From: CAG-411 sp045124315
GTDB taxonomy: Bacteria > Bacillota > Clostridia > Lachnospirales > Lachnospiraceae
Length of the DNA stretch: 64,000 nt
Direction of reading: 5' to 3'
Assembly: GCA_045124315.1 (NCBI GenBank)
Contig: JBGVLO010000070.1
Coordinates: forward strand, 5,744-69,743
In this document: positions 16,508-24,582 of the stretch, piece after piece
Layout of the letters: every line of letters starts with the position of its first letter
How positions within the stretch are numbered: the first letter of the stretch is position 1
Program-made: the position numbers and the translations under genes
The notes under the pieces: model-generated
What the model saw: the letters and a program-made list of their open reading frames with translations, nothing else
Told to the model about the DNA's origin: nothing
The model's database searches: none

Positions 16508-18025
16508 TTGAGTGAGATTTTTGAAAAACTAAGACCATATATGGAAAAAGCCATGGCATATCAGGCAGCACTGACTCTGTTTGAGTGGGATCAGGAAACT
16601 TTGGCTCCTATGGGTGCGGAAGAATTGACGTCCAAGGTAGTGGGTGAATTATCGGATTCCTATATGCAGGCTTTGGTAAACGAAGAGGTAGAGAAGTATC
16701 TAAAAAAAGTTTCCAGTGGAAAAGAGTGGGAGAAGCTCTCTTTTTTGGAGCAGGACATGGTCACAGAGTGGAAACGCCTGTATGCCCAGTTAGAATGTAT
16801 TCCGAAAGAGGAATACAAAGCGTACACAACCTTGACCTCCAGAGCTCCGGGCATATGGTCCAGAGCAAAGGAAAATGATAATTTTGCAGAGTTTATGCCC
16901 ACTTTGGAGAAGATTGTGGAGTACAAGAGAAAGTTTGTAAAATATAGAAAGAAGGCTTCAAAAGAATTTGCAGGGTTATCGGATTATGATGTGTTATTGG
17001 ACGAGTATGAACCTGGATTTACCGTTGAGGTTTTAGATGAATTTTTTGAGCAGATCAAGGAAGAACTGGTGCCTTTCCTAAAGGAAATCACAGAAAAATG
17101 TAAAAAAGTAGACAAGTCTTATAATTACAAAACGTATCCTTCAGAAAAACAGGAGGAGTTCTGCAGATGGATTTCCGGATATATGGGATTTGATTACAAT
17201 CGTGGAGTTGTAGCACAAAGTGCACATCCATTTACTACGAATTTACACAATCATGATGTGCGGATTACAAACCATTACTATGAAGACAATTTGGAGAGTG
17301 CAATCTTTTCCGCTATTCATGAAACGGGACATGCATTGTATGAGATGGGGGTGGCAGATGAGTTGTCACTTACTATGTTAGGAACCGGAACCTCCATGGG
17401 AATGCATGAATCTCAGTCCCGTTTTTGGGAAAATGTTATGGGAAGAAGTCAGGAGTTCTGGAAACCGTGTTACGAGAAATTACAAAAGACCTTTCCAGAG
17501 CAGTTGCAGGATGTTTCTCTTGAACAGTTTATTTTAGGTGTGAATAAAATCGAACCGGGACTCATTCGTACCGAAGCGGATGAATTGTCCTATAGTTTGC
17601 ATATTTTAGTTCGTTATGAATTGGAAAAACAATTGATCGAGGGAACCCTCCAGGTAAAAGATTTGGAGAATGCATGGGCAGATGCCTATGAAGAATATCT
17701 GGGTATCAGACCGAAACAGGCAGCAAAGGGTGTGCTTCAGGACATTCATTGGGCTTGTGGAGATTTTGGTTATTTCCCATCCTATGCCATTGGAACGGCA
17801 GTGGCAGCTCAGATTTACTATCATTTGAAGAAGACTATGGATTTAGAGCAGTATTTGAAAGATGGAAATCTCACTCCTATTCGGGAATACCTAAAGGAAC
17901 ATATTTACCAGTACGGAAAACAGAAAGATACCAATACATTGTTAAAGGAAATGACAGGGGAAGAATTTAAGGCGGATTACTATATTCAGTATTTGAAGGA
18001 AAAATATACGAAATTATATGCATGA
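16508..18025 (+). CDS. M32 carboxypeptidase (Taq type)
   Basis: A 505-residue metallocarboxypeptidase. The zinc motif is H271-ETGH in AIHETGHALYEMGV. Other family hallmarks are HPF (240-242), HESQSRFWEN and IRTEADELSY. It removes C-terminal residues from peptides in the cytoplasm. The start is TTG 16508 with AGGAGGAGAAGGG just upstream; the next in-frame ATG (16541) would clip the first helix. A hairpin at about 16449-16480 separates it from sufB. Confidence 0.93.
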   Translation: MSEIFEKLRPYMEKAMAYQAALTLFEWDQETLAPMGAEELTSKVVGELSDSYMQALVNEEVEKYLKKVSSGKEWEKLSFLEQDMVTEWKRLYAQLECIPKEEYKAYTTLTSRAPGIWSRAKENDNFAEFMPTLEKIVEYKRKFVKYRKKASKEFAGLSDYDVLLDEYEPGFTVEVLDEFFEQIKEELVPFLKEITEKCKKVDKSYNYKTYPSEKQEEFCRWISGYMGFDYNRGVVAQSAHPFTTNLHNHDVRITNHYYEDNLESAIFSAIHETGHALYEMGVADELSLTMLGTGTSMGMHESQSRFWENVMGRSQEFWKPCYEKLQKTFPEQLQDVSLEQFILGVNKIEPGLIRTEADELSYSLHILVRYELEKQLIEGTLQVKDLENAWADAYEEYLGIRPKQAAKGVLQDIHWACGDFGYFPSYAIGTAVAAQIYYHLKKTMDLEQYLKDGNLTPIREYLKEHIYQYGKQKDTNTLLKEMTGEEFKADYYIQYLKEKYTKLYA

Positions 18026-18355
18026 TACTAGGGTCAAAAGGTCTGACCCCACATGAGCTTGCTCAAATGTGGGTGAATGTCCTTGGGACCCGCCAAACAT
18101 GAGTGGAAGTTCAGAGGGTGCGCCTGTATATATGCAACCTGTACGATTGCGCTTGCGGATAGAGTACATGTTGCATATATACAGGCATAGCCGATAACGG
18201 TATCATGAGAAAAATGTCCAGCCACTTTCTAAATTTTTTAGTCATTTTGTATATCTGGCATTTTTCGAATGGCACCCCCTGAACAGTATAACACTATACA
18301 AATGTTTGTAGAATTGCGGGAGCTGTTAGCAGCGTAGCAATTCGTAGGTATCATT
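18018..18355. repeat. Family 2 repeat split by a large palindrome
   Basis: The left half (18018-18056) and right half (18303-18355) correspond to the two halves of the 80-90 base repeats at 26667 and 32797. Between them lie about 250 bases with a 17-bp hairpin. No gene is visible in 18026-18365. Confidence 0.6.
18122..18186. repeat. Long perfect hairpin
   Basis: GCCTGTATATATGCAAC (18122-18138) pairs without error to 18170-18186; an inner TGTAC/GTACA extends the structure. There is no T tract on either side. It could be a transposon end or an RNA structure. Confidence 0.7.
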
Positions 18356-18365
18356 GGGGCAAGAT

Positions 18366-19139
18366 TTAAATTTTTGGGTTGGAACTTCCAATAGTATGTA
18401 AAATCGATGACAATTCACGAACCGGCACTTGTCCTGGGGCGGAAGCCTGCGACAGAGAACCAAAAGTCATGGCAGAGCCAAAGGTGGCACCACATAATCT
18501 TGATATGACACCAAGTTTTCCCATAGACATGGTGACAATGGGAACTTGTAGAGTCTTGGATGCAAGGTTTGTGGCATTCAGTAAGGTTAGTACATCGTCA
18601 GATGAATTTGGCATAACCGCTATTTTTGCTATATCTGCTCCAAGAGATTCCATTTTCTCAAGTCTTGTTACTATGTGGGACTGTTCAGGGGTTTTTTGAA
18701 AATCATGGTTGGAAAAGATAATCTTTACCCCTGCTTTATGAATGGTTTCGCAAAGGCTGAAAAGGAAATCCGTATCTTCTGTGGAGAAAAGTTCTAAGTC
18801 TATCAAATCTACAAATCCACTCTCTGCAATAGACTGGCATAAGTGAAAATACTCTTCCATTGGAAAATCCTGCTCTCCGCCTTCCTGTTTGGTTCGAAAA
18901 GTAGCAAGAATAGGTTTGTTGGAAATGGCAGATCGGATTTCTTTTGCAATAGCCAGCATAGCATCCTCGTCATGAACACAATCCAGATAGTCCATTCTCC
19001 ATTCTACAAGATCAATCTCCGGGATCAAAAGCTCATTGAGCTGTTTCAATGTTTCGTCTTTTGTATGTGCAACAAGAGGAGCACAGATTTTTGGGATACC
19101 CAATCCAAAGGTAACATTTTTTATGGTAAATTCTCTCAT
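18366..19139 (-). CDS. aroD: Type I 3-dehydroquinate dehydratase
   Basis: A 257-residue shikimate-pathway enzyme. The Schiff-base lysine is K172 in ADIAKIAVMP, the catalytic histidine H145 in IIFSNHDF, and the substrate-binding WRMD (47-50) and SMGKLGVISR motifs are present. ATG 19139 has AGGAGG 6 bases upstream; a longer frame to 19214 exists but lacks a binding site. It is alone on the minus strand, divergent from the PilZ gene. Confidence 0.95.
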   Translation of the reverse strand: MREFTIKNVTFGLGIPKICAPLVAHTKDETLKQLNELLIPEIDLVEWRMDYLDCVHDEDAMLAIAKEIRSAISNKPILATFRTKQEGGEQDFPMEEYFHLCQSIAESGFVDLIDLELFSTEDTDFLFSLCETIHKAGVKIIFSNHDFQKTPEQSHIVTRLEKMESLGADIAKIAVMPNSSDDVLTLLNATNLASKTLQVPIVTMSMGKLGVISRLCGATFGSAMTFGSLSQASAPGQVPVRELSSILHTIGSSNPKI

Positions 19140-19349
19140 GAGATACCTCCTACTATAATAAGAATAATCGATTGTCCAATTGGGAACAGACATGCAGAAA
19201 TATTGATTTTGCATGCCCTGATACTAACTATATCAAAAGAAACTAAGGAAAACAAGCTTGGAGAGGTTATTCTTTTGATTGAAAGAGCCGATGAATATTT
19301 TGAAGCGTTGGACATTTTAAAAAGTATTATAAAAGAGATGGGGGTTAAT

Positions 19350-19703
19350 ATGCAGGAGAAGAGAAGAGCAAAAAGATTTCCGGCAAATTTAGAATTAGAG
19401 ATTTCACAGTTATTTCGACAGGATAATGTGAAGGCGGATGTATCAGCACCGATTGAAGTGGTTGATGTATCCAAGCTTGGTATTGGATTTAAGTCGAAGG
19501 CAGTATTGCCATTGGATTATTATTTCAATGCGAAGTTGGAGCTTGGTGGTAAGGACAAAGTGTTATTCTGTGTGGTTAAGATCATACGTATTGATTCAGA
19601 CGGAGAGAGAAATATATACGGTTGTGAGTTTGTAGGAATGGCGCCAATCTTTGATTATATATTTGATGATTATGCCAAGTCCTTAGAAGAGAAAATGGAT
19701 TAG
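19350..19703 (+). CDS. PilZ-domain protein (c-di-GMP receptor type)
   Basis: A 117-residue single-domain protein. The c-di-GMP motif RxxxR appears as EKRRAKRFPAN near the N-terminus and the D-x-S-x-x-G motif as DVSKLGIGF, the pair that defines PilZ. In a flagellated organism it may link c-di-GMP to motility or envelope functions. ATG 19350 (GGGGGT upstream) is likely; the frame is open far upstream, and about 45 residues before this ATG also look protein-like, so an alternative start cannot be excluded. Confidence 0.8.
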   Translation: MQEKRRAKRFPANLELEISQLFRQDNVKADVSAPIEVVDVSKLGIGFKSKAVLPLDYYFNAKLELGGKDKVLFCVVKIIRIDSDGERNIYGCEFVGMAPIFDYIFDDYAKSLEEKMD

Positions 19704-19718
19704 AAGATGGAGTAATAG

Positions 19719-19777
19719 AGAGGCTACCGAAGAAAGTTCTTAATTAAATTGTAAGGACAGATTCGGTAGCTCTTTTT
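19719..19777 (+). terminator. Terminator after the PilZ gene
   Basis: AGAG-CTACCGAA (one bulged G) pairs with TTCGGTAG-CTCT across a 30-base loop, then five T. Confidence 0.75.
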
Positions 19778-19820
19778 CTACATAGGAAACTAATTGCTAC
19801 GCAATACCGCGAACGCGCTA

Positions 19821-19840
19821 GAGTTTCGCAAGCGAAACTC
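19821..19840. repeat. Palindrome GAGTTTCGC/GCGAAACTC
   Basis: A 9-bp stem with a 2-base loop, resembling the GCAAGCAAAACTCTTT block of the flagellin promoter copies. Bases 19841-19980 hold only AT-rich DNA with a weak short frame. Confidence 0.45.
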
Positions 19841-19983
19841 TTTCTTAAATGGTGAAATTTTCTAATTGCTCAACAAAGGAGCGATTAGAATTGATATTCA
19901 TCAAAAAGTTGAGAAAATAAGAGAATATGAGAGAAAAAATGAGCAAACGATTAGAAAAACAAAAAAATATGAGGAATTACAAG

Positions 19984-20012
19984 TTGATTTTGAAAAGGTA
20001 ATTGACTAATAT
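19984..20012 (+). promoter_or_regulatory. groESL promoter
   Basis: TTGATT (19984-19989) and TAATAT (20007-20012), 17 bases apart, place the transcript start just before the CIRCE operator. Confidence 0.65.
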
Positions 20013-20025
20013 ATGTAGTAAAGAA

Positions 20026-20052
20026 TTAGCACTCAAAAGAAACGAGTGCTAA
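20026..20052 (+). promoter_or_regulatory. CIRCE operator (HrcA site)
   Basis: TTAGCACTC-N9-GAGTGCTAA is a perfect CIRCE element between promoter and groES. HrcA repression of groESL with release on heat shock is the established mechanism. Confidence 0.97.
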
Positions 20053-20094
20053 TAATGTAGAATGTAGTCGAACAGAAAAAGGAGGATCATAAAT

Positions 20095-20382
20095 ATGAAG
20101 TTAGTACCATTAGGAGATAAGGTTGTATTAAAGCAGTTAGAGGCAGAGGAAACTACAAAGTCTGGTATCGTATTACCAGGTCAGGCACAGGAAAAGCCAC
20201 AGCAGGCAGAAGTAATCGCTGTTGGACCTGGCGGAGTAGTAGATGGGAAAGAAGTAACCATGCAGGTAAAAGTTGGTGATAAAGTAATCTACTCAAAATA
20301 CGCAGGAACAGACGTAAAACTTGGCGAAGATGAGTATATTGTTGTAAAGCAGAATGATATCGTAGCAATCGTAGAAGACTAA
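20095..20382 (+). CDS. groES: Co-chaperonin GroES
   Basis: A 95-residue Cpn10, starting MKLVPLGDKVVLKQLEAEE. The mobile loop (TTKSGIVLPG) binds GroEL, and the C-terminal half has GDKVIYSKYAGTDVKLGEDEY. AAAGGAGG precedes the ATG. It caps the folding chamber of the chaperonin encoded 24 bases downstream; the pair is under CIRCE/HrcA control. Confidence 0.98.
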   Translation: MKLVPLGDKVVLKQLEAEETTKSGIVLPGQAQEKPQQAEVIAVGPGGVVDGKEVTMQVKVGDKVIYSKYAGTDVKLGEDEYIVVKQNDIVAIVED

Positions 20383-20406
20383 TTAAGAATAGAGGAGGAT
20401 TTTATC

Positions 20407-22029
20407 ATGGCAAAGGAAATTAAGTTTGGTGCAGACGCAAGAACAGCATTAGAAGCTGGTGTAAATCAGTTGGCAAATACAGTTAAGGTTACATTGGGAC
20501 CAAAGGGAAGAAACGTAGTATTAGATAAATCGTTTGGTGCTCCATTGATCACAAATGATGGTGTGACAATTGCAAAAGAAGTAGAGTTGGAAGATGCATT
20601 TGAAAATATGGGCGCACAGCTTGTAAAAGAAGTAGCTACAAAGACAAATGATGTTGCCGGAGATGGTACAACAACAGCTACTGTTTTAGCACAGGCTATG
20701 ATCAACGAAGGAATGAAGAACCTTGCAGCAGGAGCAAACCCAATCGTACTTAGAAAAGGAATGAAGAAAGCCACAGATTGTGCAGTAGAAGCAATTAAAG
20801 GAATGAGCGCAAAGGTAACTGGAAAAGAACAGATCGCAAAGGTGGCTGCTATTTCTGCAGCAGACGATGAAGTTGGTCAGATGGTTGCAGATGCAATGGA
20901 AAAAGTTTCAAATGATGGTGTAATCACGATCGAAGAATCTAAGACTATGAAGACAGAATTAGACTTAGTAGAAGGTATGCAGTTCGACCGTGGATATATT
21001 TCCGCATACATGGCTACAGATATGGACAAGATGGAAGCAAATCTTGAGAATCCATATATCTTAATTACAGATAAGAAGATCTCAAATATTCAGGAAATCT
21101 TACCAGTATTAGAGCAGATCGTACAGTCTGGTTCAAAATTATTGATCATCGCTGAAGATGTAGAAGGTGAAGCATTATCTACATTAGTAATCAATAAATT
21201 ACGTGGTACATTCTCTGTTGTGGCTGTTAAGGCTCCAGGATATGGTGACAGAAGAAAGGCTATGTTAGAAGATATCGCTATTTTAACAGGTGGCCAGGTA
21301 ATCTCAGAAGAGTTAGGTTTAGATTTGAGAGAGACCACACTTGACCAGTTAGGTCGTGCAAAATCCGTTAAGGTTCAGAAGGAAAATACAATCATCGTGG
21401 ACGGCGAAGGTGACAAGGCTGCAATCGATGCAAGAGTTGCACAGATTAAAAAGCAGATTGAAGAAACCACATCAGAATTTGATAGAGAAAAATTACAGGA
21501 AAGACTTGCAAAACTTGCAGGTGGAGTTGCAGTAATCCGTGTTGGTGCAGCTACAGAGACAGAGATGCAGGAAGCTAAGCTTCGTATGGAAGATGCACTT
21601 GCAGCTACTAAGGCAGCAGTAGAAGAGGGTATCATTGCAGGTGGTGGATCTGCATATATCCATGCTTCAAAGGATGTAGCTAAGCTTGCAGCTACTTTAG
21701 AAGGTGATGAAAAGACAGGAGCAAACATTATCTTAAAGGCTTTGGAAGCTCCATTGTCAACAATCGCAGCAAATGCTGGATTAGAAGGTGCTGTTATCAT
21801 CAATAGTGTAAGAGAGGCTGCTCCTGGAAATGGTTTTGATGCATATAATGAACAGTATGTAGATATGGTAAAAGCTGGAATTCTTGATCCTGTTAAGGTT
21901 ACAAGAAGTGCATTACAGAATGCAAATTCTGTAGCTTCTACATTATTGACTACAGAGTCAGTTGTTGCACAGATTAAGGAAGATGTTCCAGCTATGCCAG
22001 CAGGAAATCCTGGAATGGGAATGATGTAA
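20407..22029 (+). CDS. groEL: Chaperonin GroEL
   Basis: A 540-residue Hsp60 with the ATP-site motifs TLGPKGRNVVLDKSFG and GDGTTTATVLAQ. The apical-domain sequence and the Gly/Met-rich tail PAGNPGMGMM are also present. Length is standard. AGAGGAGG lies before the ATG. It forms the 14-mer that folds cytosolic proteins with GroES. The gene has the codon use of a highly expressed gene, and nothing is odd in it. Confidence 0.98.
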   Translation: MAKEIKFGADARTALEAGVNQLANTVKVTLGPKGRNVVLDKSFGAPLITNDGVTIAKEVELEDAFENMGAQLVKEVATKTNDVAGDGTTTATVLAQAMINEGMKNLAAGANPIVLRKGMKKATDCAVEAIKGMSAKVTGKEQIAKVAAISAADDEVGQMVADAMEKVSNDGVITIEESKTMKTELDLVEGMQFDRGYISAYMATDMDKMEANLENPYILITDKKISNIQEILPVLEQIVQSGSKLLIIAEDVEGEALSTLVINKLRGTFSVVAVKAPGYGDRRKAMLEDIAILTGGQVISEELGLDLRETTLDQLGRAKSVKVQKENTIIVDGEGDKAAIDARVAQIKKQIEETTSEFDREKLQERLAKLAGGVAVIRVGAATETEMQEAKLRMEDALAATKAAVEEGIIAGGGSAYIHASKDVAKLAATLEGDEKTGANIILKALEAPLSTIAANAGLEGAVIINSVREAAPGNGFDAYNEQYVDMVKAGILDPVKVTRSALQNANSVASTLLTTESVVAQIKEDVPAMPAGNPGMGMM

Positions 22030-22055
22030 TCGAAGTTGCATAGAAAGGATAAATT

Positions 22056-22580
22056 ATGGAATCAATGTATGCAGAGGTTGTTGTAAAACCAAAACAACCC
22101 CTTGTGAGAAACATGATCGCCTACGCAATATATGTTGTTGCTGCGTTGTTTTTCTTGTTTGCCTGTTGGTCTTCTATTGTAGATCATACAGGAATAGTAG
22201 TGGCATGTTCACTTCCTGCTGAGATCGTGATAGTTTCCTTAAATACCTATTTTTATCGAAGAGGAAAGATCGAGTACGAATATTTATATTGTGATGATGT
22301 ACTGATCATCGCAAAGATTATGAATAAGAGTAGAAGAAAGAACCAGGCAAAAATTGAGACCGATAACATTGAATGTTTTGGCTTGGTAGGTTCAAAAGAG
22401 CTTGACCAATATAAAAGTTTGCCAGTGAGAGATTTTGCTTCTGCAAAGAAGGAGAATGATGTATACACTTTGGTTACTGTACTAAAGGGTAAGAAGGTAA
22501 GGCTTTTGATTGAACCTTCTGAAAAATTGTTGTATTGTCTACAGATAAAATTAGGAACGAGATTTGTAGGAAAAAAATAA
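22056..22580 (+). CDS. Two-TM hypothetical protein (DUF6106-like)
   Basis: A 174-residue protein. Two adjacent membrane segments (about 22-44 and 49-67) follow a short N-terminus; the cytoplasmic part is mixed alpha/beta with the RRKNQAKIETDNIECFG region. Proteins of this shape often follow groEL in clostridia, and I place it tentatively with DUF6106. The start ATG follows AGAAAGGAT, 26 bases after groEL, so it is probably in the same transcript; a terminator follows. Function unknown. Confidence 0.65.
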   Translation: MESMYAEVVVKPKQPLVRNMIAYAIYVVAALFFLFACWSSIVDHTGIVVACSLPAEIVIVSLNTYFYRRGKIEYEYLYCDDVLIIAKIMNKSRRKNQAKIETDNIECFGLVGSKELDQYKSLPVRDFASAKKENDVYTLVTVLKGKKVRLLIEPSEKLLYCLQIKLGTRFVGKK

Positions 22581-22593
22581 ATCAGTGTATGAA

Positions 22594-22632
22594 AAAGATC
22601 CGTGAAACAAAACTGTTTCATGGGTCTTTTTT
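22594..22632 (+). terminator. Terminator after the groESL transcript
   Basis: AGATCCGTGAAACA pairs with TGTTTCATGGGTCT (G-T pairs included) around an AAAC loop, then six T. Confidence 0.8.
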
Positions 22633-22650
22633 GCTATACATCTGGCACGC

Positions 22651-22716
22651 AAAGTGGAGCAAGTCTCTCATGAGTGAGGGATATAGGGAGTTGAAGTGGA
22701 CTTGTCCACTTTGTTC
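22651..22716. repeat. Family 3 dispersed repeat
   Basis: It contains AAGTGGACTTGTCCACTT, an 18-base palindrome, and CTCATGAGTGAGGG. Inverted copies are at 48184 and 59819, and a diverged one at 60113. Confidence 0.75.
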
Positions 22717-22751
22717 TACATCATAAAAAACGAAAAAAAGGAGCGCTGGTG

Positions 22752-22780
22752 TTGACAAAACATGAAATTTTCGTTATACT
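22752..22780 (+). promoter_or_regulatory. guaB promoter
   Basis: Consensus TTGACA (22752-22757) and TATACT (22775-22780), 17 bases apart. Confidence 0.85.
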
Positions 22781-22786
22781 TGAAAA

Positions 22787-22924
22787 AATCAGACAGCGAA
22801 AAACCAATTAACGAACAGTGGGAGCAAAAGAGAGCGTGTGATAGGGGAAACTTCAGGGTTTTAGCTTTTTTGCGCGGGTTTTGCATGTTCTGTTCAGCAA
22901 CAAAAGAAAGTGAGGAAATTTAAA
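22787..22924 (+). promoter_or_regulatory. Long guaB leader, structure unknown
   Basis: About 135 untranslated bases lie between promoter and guaB start. GAACAG (22813) can pair with CTGTTC (22890), closing a 70-base domain. I do not recognise a purine riboswitch or other known class. Confidence 0.35.
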
Positions 22925-24379
22925 ATGGGAACAATTATCGGTGATGGCATTACATTTGATGATGTATTATTGGTACCTAGTTATTCAGAAGTGATTCCAA
23001 ATGAGATTGATTTATCAACACATTTGACTAAGACGATTAAGCTGAATATTCCAATGATGAGTGCAGGTATGGATACTGTTACAGAACATCGTATGGCGAT
23101 CGCAATGGCCAGACAGGGTGGTATCGGTGTTATTCATAAGAACATGTCTATTGAAGCGCAAGCTGAAGAAGTAGATCGTGTAAAGCGTTCAGAGAATGGT
23201 GTTATTACAGATCCATTTTATTTATCACCGGAGCACACTTTAGAGGATGCCAATAACTTAATGGCTAAGTTCCGTATTTCAGGTGTGCCTATTACTGAGG
23301 GTAAGAAGTTAGTTGGTATTATTACAAATCGTGATCTTAAGTTCGAAACAGATTTTTCTAAGAAGATCAAAGATTCTATGACTACAGAGAATTTGGTTAC
23401 TGCAAGAGAAGGAATCACTTTAGTAGAAGCAAAAGAAATTTTAGCAAAGGCTAGAAAAGAGAAGCTTCCTATTGTGGATGCAGAAGGAAATTTGAAAGGT
23501 CTTATTACAATCAAAGATATTGAAAAGCAGATTAAGTATCCACTTGCAGCAAAGGATGCACAGGGAAGGTTGCTATGTGCAGCAGCAGTAGGTATTACAG
23601 CGAATGTATTGGATCGTGTAAAAGCTTTGGTTGAAGCTAAGGTAGATGCAGTGGTATTAGATAGTGCACATGGCCATTCAGCAAATGTAATTCGTTGTGT
23701 AAAGATGATTCGTGAGACTTATCCTGATCTTCAGATCATTGCTGGTAATGTTGCTACAGGAGCAGCAGTTAAGGATTTGATTGAAGCTGGTGCAAGTGCA
23801 GTTAAGGTTGGTATTGGACCTGGTTCTATTTGTACTACTCGTGTGGTTGCAGGTATTGGTGTGCCACAGATTTCCGCTATTATGGACTGCTACTCAGTTG
23901 CAAAAGAGTACGGAGTACCTATTATTGCAGACGGTGGTATCAAGTATTCTGGAGATATGACAAAGGCAATCGCTGCTGGAGCAAATGTATGAATGATGGG
24001 AAGTATGTTTGCTGGTTGTGATGAAGCACCAGGTACATTTGAATTATTCCAGGGTAGAAAGTACAAAGTATACCGTGGTATGGGTTCGATTGCAGCTATG
24101 GAGAATGGTAGTAAGGACCGTTACTTCCAGGAAAATGCAAAGAAATTAGTTCCAGAAGGTGTAGAAGGCCGTGTTGCATACAAGGGTTCTATTGAAGATA
24201 CTGTATTCCAGTTAATTGGTGGTATCCGTTCAGGTATGGGATACTGTGGAACATCAAATATTGAAGCATTGAAGGAGAATGGAAGATTTGTTAAGATTTC
24301 CGCTGCTTCTTTGAAGGAAAGTCATCCACATGATATTCATATTACAAAAGAGGCTCCAAATTACAGCATCGATCAGTAA
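22925..24379 (+). CDS. guaB: IMP dehydrogenase with in-frame TGA at codon 356
   Basis: Oxidises IMP to XMP, the committed step of GMP synthesis. The full frame would be 484 residues, the normal length. The TIM barrel is interrupted by two CBS repeats (about 95-200), the catalytic Cys is C303 in GIGPGSICTT, the flap is RGMGSIAAMENGSKDRYF and the C-terminus is HITKEAPNYSIDQ. Codon 356 is TGA (23990-23992) in GANV-stop-MMGSMFAG, just before the IMP phosphate-binding GS (359-360). From memory, related clostridial enzymes have Cys there, so one base (TGC or TGT to TGA) separates them. Both sides are otherwise uncorrupted. ATG 22925 has GAGG upstream; GTG 22910 is less likely. After TGA comes ATGATG with GGAG 11 bases ahead, so reinitiation is possible. 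Selenocysteine, split enzyme, null allele and read error all remain open. Confidence 0.9.
24012..24032 (+). promoter_or_regulatory. bSECIS-like hairpin after the guaB TGA
   Basis: CTGGT pairs with ACCAG, then a bulged U (24017), then G-C and U-G pairs, and a 6-base loop GATGAA starting with G at 24020. The loop begins 27 bases after the TGA. The E. coli fdhF SECIS apical hairpin has the same layout: GGU, bulged U, GC, loop, GC, ACC. It lies in conserved coding sequence, so coincidence is possible. Confidence 0.4.
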
Positions 24380-24393
24380 TATGTACTGTTGCA

Positions 24394-24425
24394 GGATTGT
24401 GGGAGTACAAAGTACGGAACAATCC
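24394..24425. terminator. Hairpin after guaB
   Basis: GGATTGT/ACAATCC with an inner GTAC/GTAC; no T tract, so it is weak as a terminator. A partial family 2 repeat (TATCATAG...CAGCATCATG) follows at about 24430-24466. Confidence 0.4.
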
Positions 24426-24515
24426 GTGTGTATCATAGTTGGGGGATTTTGACCCCAGCATCATGTATTATAGTTAAGAGATAAGGAATTATACCTTAAT
24501 CTAAGATAGAGTGAG

Positions 24516-24548
24516 GAAAGAGGCGTTGCGGTTATGCTCGCCTCTTTT
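24516..24548. terminator. Bidirectional-type terminator before the amidase
   Basis: GAAAGAGGCG pairs with CGCCTCTTTT around a 13-base loop. Confidence 0.7.
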
Positions 24549-24582
24549 CTGGTGTAGAGAAACTTACAAAGGATAGAGGGTT

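Noticed and set aside
18843..19349. Long upstream extension of the PilZ frame
   Set aside because: It runs antisense through aroD; only the last 45 codons look protein-like, and the PilZ domain begins near 19350.
19866..20009. Coiled-coil-like frame before groES
   Set aside because: Only a TTG start without binding site, and it overlaps the groESL promoter; probably chance in AT-rich DNA.
22787..22924. Purine riboswitch before guaB
   Set aside because: The conserved core (TATA..., GTTTCTACC) is not present.
22925..24379. TGA read as Trp (alternative genetic code) in guaB
   Set aside because: Other genes here, such as tnpA, the RHH gene and the M32 carboxypeptidase, end at TGA, and Trp is encoded by TGG throughout.
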